From assembly GCA_008973525.1 (NCBI GenBank), contig WACJ01000185.1:620001-684000 (forward strand): DNA of 64,000 bases. The letters run 5' to 3'. Origin of the DNA: Stenopsyche tienmushanensis (lineage: Eukaryota > Arthropoda > Insecta > Trichoptera > Stenopsychidae). Both the position numbers and the translations under genes were made by a program. Numbering within the stretch: the stretch's first letter is position 1; the number at the start of each line of letters is the position of its first letter. Shown here in pieces: positions 12,485-24,824 of the stretch. The notes below the pieces were generated by a model. It did no database searches. It was not told where the DNA came from and saw only the letters and a list, made by a program, of their open reading frames with translations.

Positions 12485-14160
12485 GATGACACCGGTCAAT
12501 ATAAAGATTTTGATCAGAATAATCATAAAATAAACATATAAACACCAAACTGCTCTTTGGTTATGTATAAATTCAAAAAAACGTTTTAATAATGATGCCT
12601 TGAATTTTATGATTGATGCTTAGTAGAGGAGGATCTGCTTAGGTCATACATTTTTTGATAACGAATACAGGGACTATGATGCTTCTATTAATGTCAATAC
12701 ATTTATTCGTCAAAGCGAATTTTAAAATTCGATTTGAAATAATTATGTAAAATATTTTATATGGTGGCTAATCAATCAAACTTTCCTCTTTAATATTTTC
12801 GAAAATCTTCTAATATATACTTTTTCGACTCTGGATATTTTCCATCGTGACGTCATTAGATCGACTAGGGCGGAGGGTCTTCTTCAATTTACTCTCTACC
12901 CTTCTTGAATTCACTTGACCAGGTTGAATGGTATATAATAAAGGCGTAGACTCACCATGGGTGACATCTATTTCTACTTTAATTATTTTTTTGCTTTTTT
13001 CTACTTCGATGGGACATTTAAATTGTTCAATGCTCGAGTTTCATCATATAAGAATTACTCATGGCTTATAAACTTCCCCCTAGGGGTTACAGTGGTATTG
13101 ATGATGATTTAGACGTGCTTTTTTTACTTAAGCGTTTTAAATACCTTGCCTTGTGTAAAAAATGTGAAAGGTTTCACATTCTGATGTATAGACAGTATGT
13201 ATCATGTCAAATCTAATTGTATTTATGGACTGAAAATATTTCCATGGAAGTTTTCATTATTTTTGCACGTTGTATATTGCTTTCTTATGGATCATATTTG
13301 GGTCTTGATTTCTTATTTTCATAATATGATAACAATCAAAATTCGTACAAGTTTCGCTTTTATTAAATTTACAAGGTTTACAATTATTTTATATAATATG
13401 ATAAAGAAATTTATTTTTTATATTTTTATTTTGCGAATCAAACGAAAATAATATTTTGCACAGAGTTCAACTTTACTTAAAAAAATAGAATTTTCTATTA
13501 CATCGCTTTCCAGCGATTTTTATTAAAACGCTTTTGAGCTTGGTATTTTAAACATAGTCATAATTTTAATTTTCTTAATATTCATATTTTGGCTGTTCGA
13601 TTAGCTTATCATGTTTTTTTGACTTGTTTGATATTCAAAAAACATCTCCTTTTTAAAGTTAAAGTTTTAAAGAAAATATTTCGGCTGAATTTGGTTTGAG
13701 ATATAAAGTGAGCACTTGAGTTTTTGGAATTAAATTTTGAGAATTTTTTCTCGCATTTTCTCTTTAATGATTTCTTAATTTAAAATCTCTCAACTATATG
13801 CAGTAAGCTTTAAAACAAGATTTAATTTGGAAAACTTCTCCTATTAAGATGTTTAAATCTTCCACAGTTGAAAAACCTAAATTAATATATCTGCTAAAGT
13901 AAATCGTTCCATTTTCTGGCATATTTATTTAGTAGTTCCTTTCACAGAATTCCATATATCATCTTCAATTAATTCAATACTGTAAGAAATATAAAAATTA
14001 GCTGAATGTTCTCCATATTAAATAAACTACAAATAAATCAAAATTATGAAGCTAGCTTTATGCCGTTAGTTTGAACGACTTTGTCAGGTTCAACGAAGTA
14101 ACAAAAAGTTACAAATATTGTATTTACGGGCATATTTTAAAATTTGTCAAATGCTAAAAT
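12485..14160. other. AT-rich stretch; possible promoter-like motifs near 12.85-12.94 kb
   Basis: No supportable gene. At about 12840-12960 a short GC-richer interval carries the palindrome TGACGTCA and, about 90 bp downstream, TATATAATAAAGG. That order is typical of an RNA polymerase II promoter or an LTR, but there is no coding sequence downstream and no LTR boundaries are visible. The remainder to 14160 is featureless AT-rich sequence. Confidence 0.3.
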
Positions 14161-15300
14161 TTTCAACTAAAAAGTCAAGGAACAAAGCATGGAAGGGCAT
14201 GCTTGGGGGCATGCTTATAAGGCTATTATTACCAACGGGCCAATCGAGATTCTGGTCGGAATACGAAATCCCAGAACTAACAGAATAGCCATAGACATGA
14301 GTGAGTCCATGGGATATCTATTAGATTCTCTGCTGCCCCATGACAACCCCTTAAAAGATACGCCAGCACACAGAACCATCAGATTGGGAGCAGATATTAC
14401 AATATGCGACATGGATCCAGACGCTGCAACACCAAACTTAGAGAAACTAGAAGTTCTTGTAAGAAAAATCCGCCCAAGGAAATTCCCCGACCTGGATCGC
14501 ATCAATGGACGCATCGTCAAAAGAGCCTTTCGGCAGATCGACTTCGATCTTTGTTTCATTTTTCAAGAGTGTTTCAAGACAGGCGTCTTTCCTGACTGCT
14601 GAAAGAGAGGACTGGTCGCCGTTCTTCCGAAACCAAAGACGAACAAACAACCAGAAGACTCAAAGGCATATCGGATTATAGTGTTGCTTTCCACGCTAGG
14701 AAAACTCCCGGAGGAAACTGTAGCATATAGGATTAATACTGCTCTTGAGGGAGACTGTCCACTATCCGGAAAAGATTTTGGCTTCAGACCTGAGAAGTCT
14801 ACCATTGATGGCATCTCTAGTCTATCACAGAATTAATCACCAAACGCTACGCGATTGCGGTTCTGTTGGATTTCTCAGCAGCTTTTGACAATGCCTGATA
14901 GGCAATGATTATCGTCAAAGTAATTTTGACAATAGGATTGTTTTTTCACTGGCTGGAGGTGAGCTTATCACTCGCTCTCTGACGATGGGATGTCCACAGG
15001 GATCTGTTCTGGGGTCTATGCTCTGGAACATCCTGCTTGATGATGCCCTTGACCTGGTACTCCCGCAGGATTGCTTACTAACAGCATATGCCGATGACCT
15101 TACTCTCAAAACATGCGGGGATTCAAGATCAGAACTAGAGGAAAGAACAATACAGCCTTAAGGATACTTTGTATATGGAGTGAGACTAATAAATTTACTT
15201 TTGCAGCGTCAAAATCAATGCGGTTATGCTCAATGGCAAACTCATACGTTACCCACGCATTTGGCTGGGTGAAGATACAATAGTTCGCTAAGTATCTAAG
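14160..15300 (+). pseudogene. R1-clade-like LINE ORF2 relic (RT domain)
   Basis: Remains of a non-LTR retrotransposon polyprotein. 14189-14602 is open for 137 codons, starting MEGHAWGHAYKAI (cf. the PWG.AYK motif of R1/TRAS-type ORF2), and ends inside the early RT domain after FPDLDRINGRIVK. After a TGA, the same frame continues with VAVLPKPKTNK, AYRIIVLLSTLGK and DFGFRPEKSTIDGI. A later frame gives GCPQGSVLGSMLWNILLDD and LLTAYADDLTLKTCG, so the catalytic YADD is intact. 15180-15230 gives NKFTFAASKSMRLC. Several stops and frameshifts make it non-functional. The endonuclease region is missing, and the 3' side meets the inverted mariner fragment at about 15290. Confidence 0.75.
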
Positions 15301-15700
15301 CTTGTCTGTTAATTCTCGTATAGTCTATGTTGGATTTGATTCAATTTCAACACGCAGGATATCGTCATCCACTTTAACCTTTTTTTTCACTTCGAAACTT
15401 ATTTTCTAAATTAATATTATCACTTTTAAATTGTTTAAATCTTCCATGACATTGATAAACATTTAGAGATTCTTCGTGCAGTTGTTGCAATATTTTTTTG
15501 AAGATATTCGTGAAGTATGCAATTTATCATAAATTTTATTTTCGGTACAAAATCCACCATTTTGAAACGCGATTTGAAAAATAATGTTTGTAAAAAATAA
15601 CGTTAGTGGCCTAATAAAATATACACATTGTCAAAGGGATGACTGAAATACAACTGATGGTCAAAAAGTATCTATGAAATTAAAACGGCATTTCTGAATT
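15285..15700 (-). pseudogene. mariner transposase N-terminal fragment (copy C)
   Basis: The reverse complement of this stretch aligns along its length with copy A (3600-4115). It has the same non-coding left part (ACCATCAGTTGTAT...CCCTTTGACA) and then the HTH segment NLENKFRSE, VKVDDDILRVEIESNPT, stop, TIRELTDKL. It carries the same TAG at the same codon (15325-15327 in plus coordinates). The catalytic domain is absent, as in copy A, so both probably derive from one already deleted source. It abuts the LINE relic on its left. Confidence 0.7.
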
Positions 15701-17430
15701 AACGATATTTTAATAAATGTAATCTGAGGAGAGTTTAAAGATTTATAGCAGAAACACCGGTGAACATATTTACTATATTAGTTTAATTATTTTCAATTAT
15801 TAAAGAATGACGATCATCGTATATTAAATGAAAATAATTGATGTTATTAGCTTCCATAGCTAGATCTGGATTAAGCCTAAGAGTTCTTTTTATACGCCCG
15901 ACAAGTTGTCCCCGAGGATATTCATTGAACTCCCCAAAATATTTTTCCCTTGTTATTAAAGATCTTGTGTACCTAATATGCCCCAGAAAGATGAGAACTC
16001 ATTGTTGAGAGTTTCATCATAAAGTTTCCCATGTAAAACGACAACAATGTGCTACACGACACAGTCGCAGTCCATACATGCGTGTGCGATGCTCACAATT
16101 GCTTTCCTCCTTACATTTTATACAATTTCTATGCTTCTTTGAAGATCACATATATGTGCATGCTACCTCTGTCGAATTCAAAATACACTTCCGAGAACTG
16201 ATATGTGTACAAATCCAAAGCAGTGGAAAAAAATCCGTTTTTTTCCACGGTATTACAATGGAGTCGTGAAAATATGCGCGACGACCCAATATTTCAAAGA
16301 CCCTTTTTTCTGGCGTTCCTCATTTCCGAAAATACGTATTAATATTTGCGTTTAACGATGGTGTCAACTTTTATGGCGCAGAAAACATTTTACAGACAAT
16401 TTAACTCGCCATAAAATAGCTATGGTATCAAAATACACACGAATGTATTTCCAAGTATAGGTAACGACGCATTTTAGGGCTTCAAATACAATTTTCAGCA
16501 TCCATACAGAGGCTTCGTTATGATACCTTTGAAGCCGTAAAAATTATAATTGTATTGTATTTGAGTGTAAAATTGACTTACTGGAGATTTCGAGATAACA
16601 TACGGCAGTTGAACGATAACTTCTTTGATATTAGATTCGGGGGACCGCTAAGAAATCACTTGTAAAAAATATTTATTATTTCTCGTCATTTTTTGGCACT
16701 GTTTGGGATAATAATTTTAATCCCATTTTTAACCCCTTAAACTAAAGTATCCTCATGGTGTTCAGAATAAGTCATGATAAATTAATCTGAAATCATAAAT
16801 CTGGTGGAAGTACAACTTTCTTTAAATTCTACACTCTGTTTTTCCTTGTAAAATAAGTTTTTTGTTAAATTAAATAAAAAACCTTCAAACAAAACATTAG
16901 TTAATACTATCTAGTAGTGGCCACCAACCTCAAAAAGCAATATAAGCTTAATAATCTTCAGCATATATGTATTAAAACCAATCGATAAGTATATCTTATG
17001 CATCTTTTATAATATACAAAGTGTGCCAAATAGCTCTTTAAGTGCCGTTAGCTATTCCACAATATATAGATAATGTCCTTTCAACTACAAATTATTCACC
17101 GCTAATATGTTCTTCTTCTTATTTTATTTCTCTCGTGTTAATTGTATCTAGTAAGAGTTGAATCCATAGATAATTCGTTGCAGATGAATAATCTGATCAT
17201 TGATCTGTAAGATTTATTATGTGACTCAATCGAATCTTTCATAGCATGTCATGCTCTGATAAACTGGACCACAGCCAAATATTAATGTTCTCATAAGACA
17301 TTTTATGTGTTGACAAAATTTGATATATGTCAGCATTGTTCAATCTGTGATTAAAATAAAGATTATTTTATATATGTTATAACTACGAATGCTGAATATG
17401 ACATATTATATGTAAAATGTCAATCTGACT
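15701..17430. other. AT-rich stretch without recognised features
   Basis: No open frame longer than about 63 codons and no recognisable repeat boundaries. Nothing can be supported here. Confidence 0.35.
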
Positions 17431-17435
17431 ACAGT

Positions 17436-17470
17436 TTACTCTCGATTATCTGGATGCAGTTTCAGAGGTG
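17436..17470 (+). repeat. pogo/Tigger-like terminal motif
   Basis: The sequence TACAGTTTACTCTCGATTATCTGGATG has the form of a pogo/Tigger terminus (TA, then CAGT...CTCTCGATTATC). A reverse-oriented relative lies at about 33885-33915 (ACTCGGATAATCGAGAGTAT). The partner end of this copy was not located. The solo LTR that follows may have disrupted the element. Confidence 0.45.
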
Positions 17471-17579
17471 CAAGATTTTTAAAAAATAAAGGATTGGCAG
17501 AGTAAGACGTATTATTATTAGATAATGGTCCTTCTCATCCGAACGAAATCATATTAAAAAGAGGCGATGAACTTTTGGT

Positions 17580-17894
17580 TGTGCCGTGATGTTGCTGGAC
17601 GAATGGATAGGAATAGATGGGAATCGAATAGAAAGTCTCTCTTCTCTAAATGATTTATTCCACACGAGAGAGAGATCTGGCTGCAAGAGGGACTACTCTT
17701 GTGCGACCTCCTGTGCGTCACAACCCAACAGGTAAGCAGGTGCAATGTCTCCGTAGGGCCACAAGAGATGGCGCTGTTAAAATAACACATTGCACATGAA
17801 GAGAGACGAAAGATGTCGCTGTTTAGTCTGGCGAATTAAATCTGCTCAGATTAACAGCGCTACTACGTGGGGATGGTAAATCGCCCACGCTACA
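17580..17894 (-). mobile_element. Solo LTR, family L (copy 1)
   Basis: On the minus strand the LTR begins TGTAGCGTGGGCGATTTACC at 17894 and continues collinearly with the copies at 21201-21556 and 52235-52595. It includes the shared CTGTTAATCTGAGCAGATTT block, the C/T-rich CAGATCTCTCTCTCG tract, an AATAAA polyadenylation-like signal and TTTCTATTCGA. It lacks a ~40-bp GC-rich section present in the other two, and its far end (near 17580) diverges, so no TSD could be verified. No internal retrotransposon coding region flanks it. Opposite-strand open frames inside it are artefacts. Confidence 0.7.
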
Positions 17895-20800
17895 CTCCCT
17901 AATATAACATCTTTGATCCAGCCCATGGAGCAAGGCATTATAATATTAGTGAAATGTCTTTATCATCACAGTCTTCTGAAAACTCTTACGGAGAAAGAAG
18001 ACAACTTAATCAATTTCTGGAGAACAATTATGATATTGGATGGTATACATGGAATAACAAATAAGTAATGCCAAAAACACTTGTCCGATCTCGGAGAAAA
18101 AAATCTTCCTGGGATGGAAATATATTTAATGCATTCTGAAGAGAATTGAGCAAATGATATATCTGAAATATGTGGATTATTGGGAATTTTAAAATACTTT
18201 GAAAGCGTAAAATAGTGCGATCATAAATAGCTTTAAGGGAAATACGAAAAAAATATTAGAAAATATTTGTTTAAAATATTTCAAAAACATACAAAATTTA
18301 CAGTTTTTTTAATATACTCGTATATATAATGTTGAAATCATTTTATGTTGAAATTTATCCTTATTAATACAGAAAAAAATTAATAACTTCATAGTAAGTA
18401 GATTCCTCAATTTACGCACTAACTCCGCGTAAAATGTCATAGAACTGTATGTAGCATTTGGAGATAATTTTTTTATAATATTTATCATTAGAATAATATG
18501 CAGTCCTGTATAACACGACATTCCTACAACGCGATTTCACTCATTATATCAAAGAAATGTAATGGATTTTGAATAAGATCGACAATAAATATATTTAAAA
18601 CAGCAGAGGCATGGGCTATAATGGGCAACCAAATTGGATCAATAAAAAGCATATCACATTTTAATGATATAAAAGTAAAGAATATTTAAGAACTGCTGGT
18701 GAAAGAAGATACTTTTGAAGCATATTTGATGGAAATTTCAAAAATAAGTTATTGAACATCTTATTCTTAGAAGAATAATGGATAGATTAAACTTGGATGA
18801 ACAATTGGATTTTTTCAATGAAGATTCTTCCACTGAAAGAAGCACAGAATTAAGAGAGAATCTCACAGATGATTAACTCAATACAAAGAATTTTATAAAA
18901 AAATATATCAACCAAAAGCAAACATTTAAAAATAATTAATCTAGAAAATAAAGTATTAAGGAACGTTTCTACCTTTTTGGGCCTAAAAGTGATCGACATT
19001 TTAACATTATTTTATGCAAAAAGTGTTAAATATAGAATGTTGATATTTAGTGTGTTGGCTTGGCAATTTTATTGAATATAAAAATATTTTTTAAAGTTTG
19101 ATTAAGTATAGTAATGAGGGTCGAGGAAGCTACATATGTTAGTGCGCGAGCGATGTCATTCTTTACCATGGAAGTTCTAAGTCCTGAAGAGATTATTTGC
19201 AGCAAAAAAATGAAGCATATTTTTACTTTCTATAATATTATATATAGCTTAGACTATAATTTGGAAGAAATATTAGAAAATAAAAAAAATAATGAGCAAT
19301 CGAAAAAAATGTGTTTTCACCAACATTTTTTGTTCATTAAATAAATACTTTTAAATATTTTTGGATAATTGTAGTCTATACGATGAACACGTTTATTATA
19401 CATATGCCTGCTAAATTTCATAAAGAATGCTTGTTTAGGACGAGAAGGAGCACTTCCATTAGTTGTTTGGAAATAGTAGTTTCGAGAAAAACGCGTTTAA
19501 AGCTTCTCCTCTCTTCAGCTTCGTGAAGCGCAGCTTCTCCTCATCGTCCAATAGCTTTGCGAATTTATCTTATATCGACTTGAATTTTACTGAACGTATT
19601 CTTAAACATTGGTTCTTACCGATAAACCAAGAAAAAATGTTTTTTGAATCAACAAGTTAGAAACGTCCCCTAAGTCAAGATGGTGCTAAATAAAGTTTTA
19701 AAAATGAGAATATTTTGCTAATAAGACATCTCCTTCATTAAATGGTTATTAGTACTGGTAATTAGAAAGACTCGTGTAATATTAAAATATACTCTATATT
19801 GTTTAATAAATATATATTTTAGAAGTGGCTTAAACGTCACGAAAAGTGAAACTCCGTTAACAAATAGAAAAGGCAATACATAAAATCAGCTTCTAGGATC
19901 TAAGGAGTTTTATTTCTACAGCGCGAGTCTCATTTGTCTTTCATATCAGATACATTCCAATTTTTAGTCAAGATGTGTGATAGGAATGCCTAATTATAAA
20001 GAGGCTGCTTATATTAAATTTGGCAGTAAATTTTGAAAATAATAGAAAAATATCCCATTCATTTATAACTATTAAGTATAATAAATTTACAGATTCAAAG
20101 ACATAAGCATCCGTTTGCCGTTTAACGATGCATTTCTTATATGTTGTCCGAGAATTTTAATGGCTTTTATTGATCCAAACGTCCTCCCAAAGCAAACTAT
20201 ATGAATTAACGATGGACATCTTTGCCAATATTATGACATAATTTCATTTCACAGTATTTAAATATTGCAATGCTATAAATAACGATGATATAACAGTGCA
20301 TTTCTGTTCTGTTCCCTTACATATACTTTACCACATCATTTGCCATAATCATATCAAATTATCTTAGAGTTTGATGTCAAAATTAATGTTTTTAAATAAT
20401 TTAATAAAAATGAAATAGTTTATATTATATACCACCTTTTCAGTAGAGCTTACATTGAATGCAAGGCCCATTCGCGCTATTTGACAAATGGCACAATTAG
20501 TGCATCACTGGGTTGCTCAAAGGGAATATGAAAGCTTCTCAACGATTTAATACGCCTTGCTATAGCGTCGTTGTTCCATTATGGCATAATTTCGTATTAA
20601 TTGCTAGTATATAGCCTGCAAGTTCGTCTTAATGCACTATTGTTATAAAGTCGGGAATTCCTTCAGTACTTTGGGATTGGACGTGATTCCATTTCTAAAC
20701 GCACAAGGAAAGCTCAAATTAATATTTTTGATATATATTTATTTTAAAAAAATCTTTTTCAGTTTTGGTCCGCAATCGCTTTAATCTCATGACCCAACAA

Positions 20801-21120
20801 CGTACCCTCCGAGGGATGTGCAGGACTTCGCATATTCCAATGATAATTATAAGCAGACAGTTGCTTAGCTAACATTTTCGGACAAATCAACAAAAAGGCT
20901 CCCTACCTTGTTTAACTTAACCCTAAAATATTATTTTTCCCTTATTTTGTATTAATAAATAAATGTACACAATGTGGCCATGTGCGATATAAGAAAATGT
21001 ATACTGATACATGTTGTTTTAAGATTGGAATAACTTTAGCGACTCAGTCTTTTTTTTGTTATAAAATATGTAAAAAAATTAAATTATACATATAAATTAA
21101 CAATATGATTCAGATATATT
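17895..21120. other. AT-rich stretch with weak transposon traces
   Basis: Motifs at 18400-18540 (TTTACGC...CCGCGTAAAA, TATAACACGACATTCC) resemble pogo/Tigger-type subterminal repeats. A 19630-19690 segment (TTTTTTGAATCAACAAGTTAGAAACGTCCCCTAAG) resembles the inside of the hAT fragment at 33690-33725. A short motif (GTAGTTTCGAGAAAAACGCG) at about 19487 recurs at 31626. None gives a complete element, and no host gene was found. Confidence 0.35.
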
Positions 21121-21200
21121 CGACATTCAGATAGATTCGACTATTCAGAGCGCTGTTTGAAGCAGTTTCAGGAAAATAAAAATGTTTTTTTCACGCAGTG

Positions 21201-21556
21201 TGTAACGTTGAAGCGGGGGCGCTGTGGGCGATGGGAGTAAATAGAAAGGGCGTCGAATAGAAAGACTATCTTCTCTAAATAACTGTTTATTCCACATGAG
21301 AGAGAGATCTGGCTGCAGGAGGGACGACCTCCCGCAGCCAAGGCTAACCGACGACTCTCCCGACATCCGCCTCCTGTGCGTCACAACCCAACCGGTAAGC
21401 AGGTGCAATGTCTCCGCAGGGCCACAAGAGATGGCGCTGTTAAAATAACACATTGCACCTGAAGAGAGACGAAAGATGTCGCTGTTAATCTGGCGAATTA
21501 AATCTGCTCAGATTAACAGCGCTACTACGCGGGGATGGTAAATCGCCCACGCTACA
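21201..21556 (-). mobile_element. Solo LTR, family L (copy 2, complete)
   Basis: This is the best-preserved copy, 356 bp. On the minus strand it starts TGTAGCGTGGGCG and ends CAACGTTACA, giving the TG...CA ends of an LTR with imperfect inverted termini. It contains GTTAATCTGAGCAGATTT, a TCTCTCTCTCATG tract and GGAATAAACAG (polyadenylation signal), consistent with U3-R-U5 order. The flanks show only a short direct repeat (gtg, or cagtg if the terminal CA is included), so TSD length is uncertain. No gag-pol lies next to it, implying LTR-LTR recombination. Superfamily (probably Ty3/gypsy-like) is inference. Confidence 0.75.
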
Positions 21557-21559
21557 GTG

Positions 21560-24500
21560 ATAGTGAATCCAACATAGATCTATCACTATATTTTATAGTC
21601 AAATCGGCAGTCAGCTGAATAGACAACAATCGGCAAAAGCCGCCCAAATCGATCGAAAATCCAATTATCAGCTGATAAGGTTTTTTCCTCCATATTTTAA
21701 GATGCGCATGGTATTTTATTCAATGTTAAACCAAAATTATATGACGTGTTTGCTGCGTTTAACGGAAAATATTGCGAACAAACGACCCCGACGAAAAAAT
21801 CCTATGAACTTATTGAGTGATGTGCGAACAAATTTGAAATTTTGATAGTAGTCTAGTAAATAGAATAAATATATTACTAAACATGAGCATCGCTTGTCTT
21901 TACATAAAAATATGAAGCTTGAATCGTGCTCAAAATTATTGGCAGCACAACACGACTATACTGAATCAAATGAGGATGAACCATTCAACGTAAACAGAGC
22001 AATCATTTTATATTTATTTATTTATAGGTCATTGAATATTGAATATGCCTAAAAGACACAACAATTATATTAATCCTATTAGTATGTATTTAAATTTTGC
22101 AGGTACAAAAAATCAGGATAACCCTGGATCGTTAGTGATTGTTCGGAAATATTAATACTTCTAATTAAATACGATTATGAGCCCGAACCAATATAATAAG
22201 AGTCCAGGATCTAATATGTTAATTCAATAATTAGTCCTTATTTTCATACAATTTTTTTAAAGGCATGTCATACACCTAAAGTGCATCTTACTTAGGTCAT
22301 TGTACTTTCCTGGAATATCAGCGCAAATATATCGATCGGTTGTGCTAACGCAGACAAAATATACAGTTATGATATATATAAAAAATAGACATTTTATTTC
22401 CATCATATTCACATGAAATGTTCATTTCAGGTAGATGCAGACAGGGCGGACTATTATTCGGCATAAATGTGACAGTTTATATTGCTCGAGCAATGCTCTG
22501 TTCAATTGCTGCGAACTTACAGCCGCATACCACCCCATAGGCGCCCTTGCGAAGGTAGTTGCCTTCCTTTACTTTTTCCGTGGGGTTGAAAGAGATGCTG
22601 CTCTCTCTGGAAACACCCTAATGTATATTGCAAGAAACGTTTTGGTCGTTGACAAGTGCAAATTTATATCTCTGGCATTATTGCGGCACGAATTTCCGCG
22701 CGAATTACGCGGCTTAGCGTTATCGGTTATATAAGTGAGCCGTTCGCATAAACCGGAGGCTGAATTAAACTGCGAAAACTCTGTGCATTTATTTTTCGCG
22801 AGAATAAAACGCCTTTTTCCAGATCGCAAAAGGGTCACAGCCACACTTTATGAAAGATGATAACATCGCATCGCTTCATCCGAAGTGTTTCAAAAAAGTT
22901 TTTATAATTGCGAGAACCGTATGAGTTTCATCGCGGTGGTGAACTTTCGATCATTTTTTTTCATTTTTAGGCGACCCGTTATATGAACGCTTTGAAACTG
23001 ATGCAGTACTGAAATGAAATGGTACATTTTCAGCGGACAAATTCATATACATTTGATGGTTTAAAACTGAATTGAGTCATTAATATGAATGATGACCGAA
23101 ATGTTGACGATGAAGAGGTAATCTCGTAAATAATCCATGACGGAAAAATGCCTCAGACGTGTCCATTCTGGACTTGTTCATCGTATTTGACTTCACAATA
23201 TAATCATAAATAACAACGCCTTGTTTTGCTGACGAAATAATTATACGTCGAAAATTTCGAAAATTGAAATCAATGCAAATTAAGCAAAATTACAATAATA
23301 CAGTCATTAGTGCCTAAAAAATTTCATCTTGTACGAAATATAAAGCGAACACAAAAATCGAATTAGATCCCAAAATATTTTTATTAACCTGTATAGTAGG
23401 ATGATCGCCTATTTGCGAGCGAATTTCAGCGATTCAGAAATAGCACTATTGTACGTTGAACTCGGAGAGAGATAGAGACAGATAAAACCCAAATCTAGAG
23501 CATTCATTTTGTATTTTTGGAATAAAATGCTTAACAACTTCTTCTTTCCATCTGTATTAACATCCTCTGAATTTTGGATAATCCCAAATGACATTTCCAA
23601 TTAGTTTTCAATGAATCGAATCAGACTAACACGTTTAATTAACTCTGGGCATGTGTCCAGTATGCTTTCAATGTTGACTGATCTCATTTATATAATGGAT
23701 GTAGTCATGAGATTAACATACTCCAAAATTAAAAACTCAATAAAAACCGCTAAGAATTTGGACAAAAAATTAGAATTTTCTGAAATATCAATGGCGTTAA
23801 AATCAATGTAAGATAGAGGCCCTTTGAACCTGTTTGATTTTTCAGCCTGAGAAAAAATGTCATATTCGGCACTCAATATGCGCAGTTTCCTATTATAATT
23901 TCAATATTACGCGGATTTAACTATAGAACAGCCTAGTTTTCAATTGCAGGTTAGTATTTCAACTACGATTACTACATGCCACATTAAATCGTGTATTTCA
24001 AATGATGATTATACATTTCTTGAATCCCTTGAATTACGCAGAGGGTCAAAAACTTTTTGACCATCTGAAATTTATGAGGCCCCCTGATATTTTTAATCCA
24101 CCACCACCACAATTGTAGTTAAGATCTCGCTATAAATGTACCAAAAATACGCTAAATCGTTCGACAATCGGAAGATTATCAACAACAACAATGCGACGTC
24201 GATCGTCGGAGTGAAAGGCATTTATCTAAATGAAAAATGTTCAATGCTGCAGACTGAAGAAGTGTTATAGATGAATGGATGACAAACGACGCTCTGAATG
24301 ATCCATCAAGATTGAAACCTTCTCAAAACCGTGGGACATTGAAAAATGAAGTAATTCGTCCAAATAATCAGAGGCTTTGGATATAAAACCCTCCGTCTAT
24401 TAATAAACTAATGTAATGAAAACTCTGATTTTGAAATATGTTTGGGCGCAAATTCAGCTTGTGAAAAAAATTAACTGTAGCCACAACTTTTTGGAATAGT

Positions 24501-24700
24501 GCATGTATTATTCATTTGGACAGATCGTCTCGATCCAAGTTTGTCCTGTTTTTTTGATTCTGAAAAAGCAAACACTGAGATGATTAAAGTTGGTCAGAGC
24601 TTGGTAACAATAGTTTCGTCGTTTTGTATTCAAATAGGTGTCAATAAACGAAAATAAGTCGACTGACAGCAATTATACCAACAAAATGGGTAATGCAAAT
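21560..24700. other. Non-coding stretch with a GC-elevated island at 22.43-23.0 kb
   Basis: From about 22430 to 23000 composition rises toward balanced GC with many CG dinucleotides (for example AATTTCCGCGCGAATTACGCG near 22692). Open frames of 99 and 91 codons overlap on opposite strands and match nothing I know. No transposon termini were recognised around it, so it may be single-copy regulatory DNA. Elsewhere (23.4-23.9 kb) short open frames on both strands have no recognisable motifs. Confidence 0.35.
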
Positions 24701-24704
24701 TTTA

Positions 24705-24730
24705 TTAGGGTGTCCCATAAGTTTCTTTCG
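24705..24730 (+). repeat. mariner left terminal inverted repeat
   Basis: The 26-bp TIR pairs with 29926-29951, with one mismatch (G against T at the sixth base). A TA target duplication lies immediately outside. Confidence 0.9.
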
Positions 24731-24809
24731 TTTTCATATTAAGAAAAAAATAAACAATAATTTGTATTACATCAAAATTTATTGAATAATATATGATCCA
24801 TTATGTTCT

Positions 24810-24824
24810 ATTACCTTTCTCCAT
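24810..24824 (+). repeat. 15-bp target-site duplication of the jockey LINE (left)
   Basis: attacctttctccat here is repeated exactly at 29150-29164 on the other side of the LINE. In the uninterrupted mariner it encoded part of the C-terminal ERWRKV region. Confidence 0.93.

Noticed and set aside
14215..14559. 114-codon reverse-strand frame
   Set aside because: Antisense to the R1-like ORF2 relic, whose forward translation matches known motifs.
17554..17790. 78-codon reverse frame, similar to the 102-codon frame at 21145-21453
   Set aside because: The similarity is real but both lie inside solo LTR copies; the frames are by-products of LTR sequence and differ after ~25 residues.
18590..18720. 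Weak resemblance of a frame (TAEAWAIMGNQIGSIKSI) to the C-terminal part of pogo/Tigger transposases
   Set aside because: One short, low-specificity similarity with stops nearby. Not enough to annotate.
22435..22844. Overlapping 99- and 91-codon open frames on opposite strands
   Set aside because: They overlap on opposite strands in a balanced-composition island, have no recognisable motif and no supporting start context. Treated as composition shadows.
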